DNA of 21,219 nucleotides, from positions 1 through 21,219 of the IMG/VR virus record IMGVR_UViG_3300009605_004018. One strand, 5' to 3'. Shown piece after piece: positions 18,101-21,219 of this stretch (positions are counted from its first letter, which is position 1; each line of letters begins with the position of its first letter). The stretch is from a virus. The position numbers and the translations under genes were made by a program. The notes under the pieces are model-generated. The model searched no databases, was not told where the DNA came from, and saw only the letters and a program-made list of their open reading frames with translations.

Positions 18101-19880
18101 ATGGCTGTATCACGGGCCGATGTATGGCGTAAATCCAATGACCAAAGAGGGCCAGCACTACCTTGGACTTGCCCGTCAGGCGATGGCAAACCCCCACAGC
18201 CCAATGGGTAAGCTATTGCTTGAGAGCCAAACCCTGAGCGGCGACTTCTCTCGCACCGACCTGATGGTCAACGCGCGGGTCTCCTTCTACGACATCATCT
18301 ACGGGAAGAACTTTAGTGACACTCGGCGCATCTTTACCAACATGCACACCTTCCCCTACCACTTGATGAGCAGGATCAGCAAACGAAACAAAGGGGCGTT
18401 GGCGCTGCATGCTGTCATGTCTGACTTACCTAATGCCATATATGGCTTTAACGATCAGCTCTACCGGGCCGCGAAGTTCTTCAAGTCGTACATGCCGGAT
18501 CACCACAGGGGCGGCAAGACCAGGACCGACATGTTCCAGGCCTCGCTGGACGGGCGAGAGATAAGCCAGAACTATGCTCATGCCCCAATGGCAGTAAACT
18601 TCCTCTCATCTCCTTACCCGAGCAGGCTGTCCACAGCCCACTTCCTATCTCCGGTCGGCGTTGTCACTCCATTTATGCGCTATGGTGTACAGGCCGCTAG
18701 GGGCTTGAAGCGGAATTTAGACAACCCGGTCCAGGCTGTGACGATAGCCGCCATGATGAACACCTGGGACTATCTGACGGCACTGTCTGTTTCCCAGGCC
18801 GGCGTCTCTGAAGATGAGTGGCGGGCAATCAGGAGCAATTCGCCTATGTCTTGGCGCCTGCGGTATATGGCAACGCCATGGACCATCAAGGCCAAGTTTG
18901 GCGCCTCCGGTGCCCCCGAGGATGTTTGGTGGACTGGGGTCAATGTCGGCTGGCTTCAGCCGTTTACCCTCAAGTCGTTCCTTGGGCAGAGAGGTGATGA
19001 AGATGACGTGGGTCTGGCCAGTCTGTTGCTGGAGGCTGCAACAGGGTTTACGTTCGACCCGCAGGACAACTGGATGCCAGGTCAAATAAGCCGAGCGTTG
19101 CAGTGGTTAACTGAGAAGAGCCCCCGGACGAGAAGGGAGCTCTCGAAAAGATATTTTGATGGGGATGAGATTACACTGGGCAGGGTGCTCTTGCACATTG
19201 GGAAAGAGCAGGCTGTGCCGCCGACAATCACAAGGGTGATGGATATCTGGGGCGAGAACATTCCGGGGATGGCGAAGTGGGCAAAGACGGCTGGTATGAC
19301 GCTGGAGCCGCAAGGGATGCAGCGGAGCGCACTTGTAGACGTGCGGCATAACTTCAATAAGATGCACGTCGCCAAAGAGGATGCGGATGATGAAACGGCG
19401 AAGCAATTTGGCCTCCCGAGGCTCCCGGCCTACAGCATAATGGATGAAAAGAGTCACGAGCCTATGTTCGAGGGCAGTCCGCATACATGGGGTGAGGTCG
19501 CTGCCTCTCGAAGGCTCCGGTCACAGCAGCACATCGCAGAGGCCCTCAAGGGATACTACGCTGACATGGAGGGTCTCAGCAATACGATCACCGCTGGTCA
19601 GACCAGAGAGCCTGGCCCTGAGATGATGTACTACATCGATGCGTTTGATAAACTCAAACCACTTGCGGATGCCGGCTGGATAGTCAAGTCTGACGATGCG
19701 ACGGACGCGGAGCCGGGGCTCTACCTCACCTCTGCACGTCTAGCCGTTGGCGGGTTCCTTGCGTACTTGAGGGAATGGGTAGGCAAGGCCGGGTTTGAGG
19801 ATATTTTGCGAGAGATAGATCCCAAATTCCAAACAGAGGAAGTATACTTTGGTGGAAGGATTGAGGTAGAAGAGCCATAA
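12183..19880 (+). CDS. Giant internal virion (ejection) protein, 2565 residues
   Basis: This gene is more than a third of the window. Residues 26-85 are Pro and Glu-rich and likely disordered; the rest is a long mainly helical protein with many Trp and aromatic residues. Hydrophobic stretches at about 1049-1066, 1079-1093 and 1347-1374 could insert in a membrane during ejection. The C-terminal part has a layout I recall from giant phage internal and polyvalent proteins: LPVAFRNYVTQ (1963-1973), then FNDQLYRAAKFF (2089-2100), then VTPFMRYG (2161-2168) and DNPVQA (2180-2185). Such proteins are packed in the head and enter the cell with or before the DNA. No lytic transglycosylase, zinc protease or complete polymerase motif was found. 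The start uses TGAGGA about 6 bases upstream and follows the previous stop without a gap. Enzymatic activity cannot be excluded. Confidence 0.62.
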   Translation: MPGTDPFGVDLNSHLNSFEDGTQPAVTQSLAPIAPALVEPVSYPTVEPVQPIGAPPMAEQDFPYPPAQEEQQWQQSIPPPEPIEGYSPRFVSQPFLDEAGSVAGAYVIDGAPDTASGTPAVHEAYVSSGVDSATGEQTFSQVYPFEGRDKGDVVERLSPALWNPNGSTRQKFPEVAIDYLWKGWGANHPFTIQAIQAMGGVVAWSQGRRAPLAPAVGMWEWTAQMQAADTSFWTPKPEKVTFGNRLYPTPDFTTPGRMAFNPLGGRPGGEVVLDFLKGLYESGSYESSPYILLPYLSGGMHTTMAGYEFTQEKFQGEHEELERGGVAEAVDYAISIFDDLYGKDTSFQSYRTDGDSVLSELNLHIRAKHAWERFYREGGGEQPVDVDMISKDPRLQRAAVVRVVSQGPGGAQAENAAAKLFEADLSPRARLILELAKSQGQYPAARKKLFDTVGAQVDHLVKSLGEILRSDSRAVNKLYGKDIRLILDMRKMLDPTRSKYYKGVDGDHAESGGVVAIIHQLNRIKKTLRTGQLQLGLKEDIKHPGFWKVDALLTRWPIANYSRKEWGLIYKGVPEVNRHGLYLGRAAKPGFGGEHQFGFPPIYVEPGTPAMKNPGERAANLLSLVDPPIGTNAWAKKTGYLKSKRPGPYKEFKRAKKAWMPEIQEAAGWEPGTGDAQYMSHVMYGYSLDLNGLFPYRKPRSADHSSISIGERLSPNPIVHKGLASAWRTVISPEEQKAILLQAKDSKIPPHVLAGWPLWHGQDAKAMAVRRTRILVDPDGKPLLNDKGKKIELSIEEYDRRYPDYSAVHGVDKETGKPTVAREYKDRPPYKEVEHRRGMHRHMITGDWVPMPDSDEVDRFMGSSLMLPVGVAKALYEEVGLNYVLGQGGQRFLATDPGPDVYPAGQLQTGTWFTFGKSMVEVPWGIANDLRRKFMYGMVDMWPDWVGDGVKESIKQFVWDQDWTTGEILRGRRDPGIEYFRWATHMFGGDKPSDDWMERSYETIPEQLLYLAAHRVIIPLEVGRHMLMMTDPAYGPNEVAQSLADTANVLVATGPLVAYGAVRGLIGQPETMQKVAEEVGILPTLFVGYGMGKKLKGAVKSYVGAVNKVLVSGELLAEAIANGTVPEGYQPTPYVPRGQFFRPGGRAPLEVADLPSLRVGDLRRMGEPDAIAEVVFQQGSTKAVHRTLSALLEARHVLVSELANFSSGVPDVKVDTANRPYVFNQRHGVRMYLDQMKPVFPKGNEPLRLMWTDPKSGIQWTVMRMSKDSNMFVNWFGRGVEGWKNAENFKKEWSARQKHVNDGIKRHTEGIELLQQRLFGEKGDMELIPSPLYGKGRRIAAKFYSDFLPHLLGSLALGPQGLPLMAPIEFASLVMRKFTTGAPSAYRVKIPGTGKAITIPGALHAWSKAMFLYRDQVIPEALSNILFESNRTTNKGTAASWDAVRALPDALKPTVFDAMTMEAQSYSWNVVVFDGWRSGLEQLSRLNAGELAKYRASNHRNLSSGPKELKARVESDLPGLIAQRDGGRIPLPAFWQPYVTAWEAKNGPMGSDKNLRRIRAPEFYRELFYTDLPSVGEINQALQALGEQLYRKGSRREHYEGERKKKFRLTPKQETTVRETYPHVTGREKVTYDAKGKPIKIDVPKPDIEVMPALDPSRIKTYSDSLSPGKIGVRTSSEYTGPVVPVVHDAVSGYRYNPLHKRYEVDSNFRTVASEFSPLLLRHVEQVVDFLNRDVSARPLADRFQMVHDGVVAEGLADNPANLTNYAMPQSYDRTVQLRNRILELTRDLKEGRIDTKEYFALLRSERNGAAQDIAAHAKAAGQMMPNWDKRMGIPKEISKIERGLITDPVSFDRMMVADLASLENLVNRHKAFRQIMKQFPGVWREASFFPDAKSARAAGYEIMPDMKYPGTTINVFGGLAGKYVRGDIQRIWVWEHKFNEYARKLLPKTVVWWKRLRTVYNLPVAFRNYVTQWLYHGPMYGVNPMTKEGQHYLGLARQAMANPHSPMGKLLLESQTLSGDFSRTDLMVNARVSFYDIIYGKNFSDTRRIFTNMHTFPYHLMSRISKRNKGALALHAVMSDLPNAIYGFNDQLYRAAKFFKSYMPDHHRGGKTRTDMFQASLDGREISQNYAHAPMAVNFLSSPYPSRLSTAHFLSPVGVVTPFMRYGVQAARGLKRNLDNPVQAVTIAAMMNTWDYLTALSVSQAGVSEDEWRAIRSNSPMSWRLRYMATPWTIKAKFGASGAPEDVWWTGVNVGWLQPFTLKSFLGQRGDEDDVGLASLLLEAATGFTFDPQDNWMPGQISRALQWLTEKSPRTRRELSKRYFDGDEITLGRVLLHIGKEQAVPPTITRVMDIWGENIPGMAKWAKTAGMTLEPQGMQRSALVDVRHNFNKMHVAKEDADDETAKQFGLPRLPAYSIMDEKSHEPMFEGSPHTWGEVAASRRLRSQQHIAEALKGYYADMEGLSNTITAGQTREPGPEMMYYIDAFDKLKPLADAGWIVKSDDATDAEPGLYLTSARLAVGGFLAYLREWVGKAGFEDILREIDPKFQTEEVYFGGRIEVEEP

Positions 19881-19915
19881 TTAACACTGTATATATGGAG
19901 CGATAGGAGACTAAG

Positions 19916-20362
19916 ATGGCAAATTCAAGATCGATGTACGCGGTGTCTTTGGACAAAAAATCTGGGGAAGCCTTCGTGCTTTCGACGGGGGTGAGCGATT
20001 TCCAGAGCGCAATATTTACGCCTCCCTTTGGCGCTCATACGTGGCAACTCAGAATGAGGTCGAATAACGATGCAGACATGAGCATATCTATCGAAACGGT
20101 CGATGAAGATAGCCACGCGATCCACGTTGACGGAAGCCCGTTTACAAATGTGGGCCTGGGCGGTCATGCCGACTCGGACTTTAATACAGGGGGCGTTCTT
20201 GAAGTCACAATCGATTCCACTAACCCGTCCATAAAGGTTACATGCGCTGGCTCTGGCGCACATCTCACAGAACTCAAAGTGAAGGCGTATAGAACACTCG
20301 AAGACGTATCGACCGGCGCATACGTGGCATCGGCAGATACCACCACAGTGGTGATAAGCTAA
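19916..20362 (+). CDS. Small beta-rich protein, possible virion decoration
   Basis: The 148-residue product shows strand-like alternation through most of its length, for example HTWQLRMRSNN (41-51), MSISIETVDED (55-65), VLEVTIDSTN (94-103) and LTELKVKAYRTL (117-128). This suggests a beta-sandwich. It is not recognised as a named family. AGGAG (19905-19909) lies 6 bases before the ATG. The 35 bases before it, after the giant gene, are AT-rich but contain no convincing promoter. One base of its stop codon is shared with the next start (TAATG). The pairing with another beta-rich gene suggests structural parts, such as head decoration or fibre components. Confidence 0.45.
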   Translation: MANSRSMYAVSLDKKSGEAFVLSTGVSDFQSAIFTPPFGAHTWQLRMRSNNDADMSISIETVDEDSHAIHVDGSPFTNVGLGGHADSDFNTGGVLEVTIDSTNPSIKVTCAGSGAHLTELKVKAYRTLEDVSTGAYVASADTTTVVIS

Positions 20363-20913
20363 TGGGAATAACAAGATACGGCACAAGACTTAGCCTGAAA
20401 AAAAGCCAGGTAGACTCTATCGGCGGCGGCGGCACGGCAGACGGGCGCACCATCTACACTCGAACCTTTCAGCTAACCCAAGCTCAAATCGCAGCCAAGG
20501 GCGGAGTCACCTCCGCTGACTTCGCCATATTCACACTTGCAGCTAACGAGGGCATACGTTGGATCTGGTTTAGAACCATTGCAAGTTTCACCGGGGGTCC
20601 AAATCTCTACGCCGAAGTGGGCTGGGCGGCAGAGCACGCAGGGCTTTACTCTCAACAAGCTGTGACATCAGCGGGCAACTACGATGACGCCGGCCATCAT
20701 TCCGATGTCGTAGGTGGGCTTGGACTCAATGACGAGATGGGTGAAGCGGGGCCAGAATACGACGCGACCGCACTTATGGGGACAGAAAAAGCCATACGAC
20801 TCTACAGTGCGACAAATAGCGGAAACCATGACGGGATAACCGGCGGCGGGCCGCTTTATATCAATGTTGAAATCGTCAGATATGACGCCAGCCAAGTGGA
20901 GAATGTGACATGA
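20362..20913 (+). CDS. Beta-sandwich virion protein, possible decoration or appendage
   Basis: The 183-residue product has a flexible Gly-rich N-terminal part (20-28) and then a pattern I recall from small phage structural beta-sandwich proteins. A strand TIYTRTFQLTQ (30-40) is followed by FAIFTLAANEGIRWIWFRTI (54-73) and FTGGPNLYAEVGW (76-88), then a loop-rich middle (95-140) and closing strands AIRLYSAT (144-151) and LYINVEIVRYD (165-175). The hydrophobic-strand, F-x-G-G, V-G series is typical. Function is inferred as a capsid decoration or fibre-anchoring protein. There is no good Shine-Dalgarno, so translation is probably coupled through the shared stop and start. It overlaps the next gene by four bases. 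Confidence 0.5.
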   Translation: MGITRYGTRLSLKKSQVDSIGGGGTADGRTIYTRTFQLTQAQIAAKGGVTSADFAIFTLAANEGIRWIWFRTIASFTGGPNLYAEVGWAAEHAGLYSQQAVTSAGNYDDAGHHSDVVGGLGLNDEMGEAGPEYDATALMGTEKAIRLYSATNSGNHDGITGGGPLYINVEIVRYDASQVENVT

Positions 20914-21176
20914 GCAAGGGCAGGCTTTATAAACTTACCGAACGCAAATTGGTCTTTACCGCAATGGCGGCGGCTGGCATTGATTGCACAGACGAGTTGG
21001 CTGAAATCGAAGCGGGTATCGAGAAGGAAAAGAAACGCGCAGAGATTGCGGGGATTGCGGAATACTACGCCAAGAAGAAACGGTGGAAGGGCAGTCCGAC
21101 AAACGGCCAGAAAAAGAAGATCAAGGAGAGCCTTGGTCTCTCGCCGCGATGTGTCGCTGAAGAAATCATCAAATGA
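20910..21176 (+). CDS. Small basic protein of unknown function
   Basis: The 88-residue product is short and charged. Residues 24-56 form a probable helix with alternating acid and basic residues, followed by KKKRWKG (55-61) and GQKKKIKESLGLSP (66-79). It has no membrane segment or known signature. It could be a nucleic-acid-binding or assembly accessory protein; a small terminase subunit is conceivable because such genes often precede the large subunit, but no helix-turn-helix is evident. Its start overlaps the preceding stop (ATGA), with GGAG-like bases about 8 upstream, and its stop overlaps the next start in the same way. Confidence 0.55.
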   Translation: MSKGRLYKLTERKLVFTAMAAAGIDCTDELAEIEAGIEKEKKRAEIAGIAEYYAKKKRWKGSPTNGQKKKIKESLGLSPRCVAEEIIK

Positions 21177-21219
21177 AGCCTGAGACCCGGGCCGGCCAAC
21201 TGGCACTCAAGCATTGCAC
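21173..21219 (+). CDS. Start of a further gene, cut by the right edge
   Basis: An ATG overlaps the previous stop codon (ATGA, as in two earlier joins) and opens a frame that stays open to the last base. Only 15 residues are visible (MKPETRAGQLALKHC), too few to name a function. The overlap pattern shared with its neighbours makes a real gene likely. Downstream of the small basic protein, a terminase large subunit or another virion gene would both be plausible. Confidence 0.45.
   Translation, partial: MKPETRAGQLALKHC

Noticed and set aside
19876-19896. CATAAT and TATATAT in the AT-rich gap after the giant gene as a possible promoter.
   Set aside because: No -35-like hexamer lies at a suitable distance, and part of the match overlaps the end of the giant gene, so support is too weak.

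Overview
The window looks like the structural (virion assembly) gene block of a short-tailed, podovirus-like bacteriophage. All fifteen genes read on the + strand and lie almost end to end. Non-coding gaps are at most about 70 bases, so no long gene-free stretch needs separate description. I see no tRNA, rRNA, CRISPR array, insertion sequence, integrase or attachment site. The host cannot be named from the sequence. Clear Shine-Dalgarno sequences and a C(UUCG)G-loop terminator indicate a bacterial host, and the mixed, unfamiliar proteins suggest an environmental phage far from the model phages.

Region 1 (1-3190) builds the head: the C-terminal part of the portal protein (cut by the left edge), a scaffold-like acidic coiled-coil protein, and the major capsid protein. 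It closes with a strong intrinsic terminator. Region 2 (3228-8222) builds the neck and tail: a beta-rich small virion protein, an unknown protein, a head-to-tail adaptor, a large beta-propeller-like tail nozzle protein, a short beta-helix protein, and a beta-sandwich appendage-like protein. The genes from 3851 to 8222 are joined by overlaps of one or four bases or by very short gaps, as expected for one translationally coupled operon.

Region 3 (8226-19880) takes up more than half of the window. It holds three consecutive large proteins of 537, 777 and 2565 residues. Each has a proline-rich, probably disordered N-terminal part followed by long helical regions. By size, composition and position behind the nozzle gene they are best explained as internal virion (ejection) proteins, which are packed in the head and delivered with the DNA. 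No tape-measure or tail-tube genes are present. The 777-residue protein carries an ungapped 70-residue tandem duplication. The 2565-residue protein ends in a module resembling that of giant phage internal or polyvalent proteins, but I find no convincing catalytic motif in it.

Region 4 (19881-21219) is a small distal cluster: two beta-rich small proteins, a short basic protein, and the first 15 codons of another gene leaving the window, the last three joins being overlaps. The main points of interest are the giant ejection-like protein, the duplicated domain in its neighbour, the tryptophan-rich tail of the 537-residue protein, and hairpins placed exactly between the head genes. I do not see evidence for a non-phage system such as a defence island.
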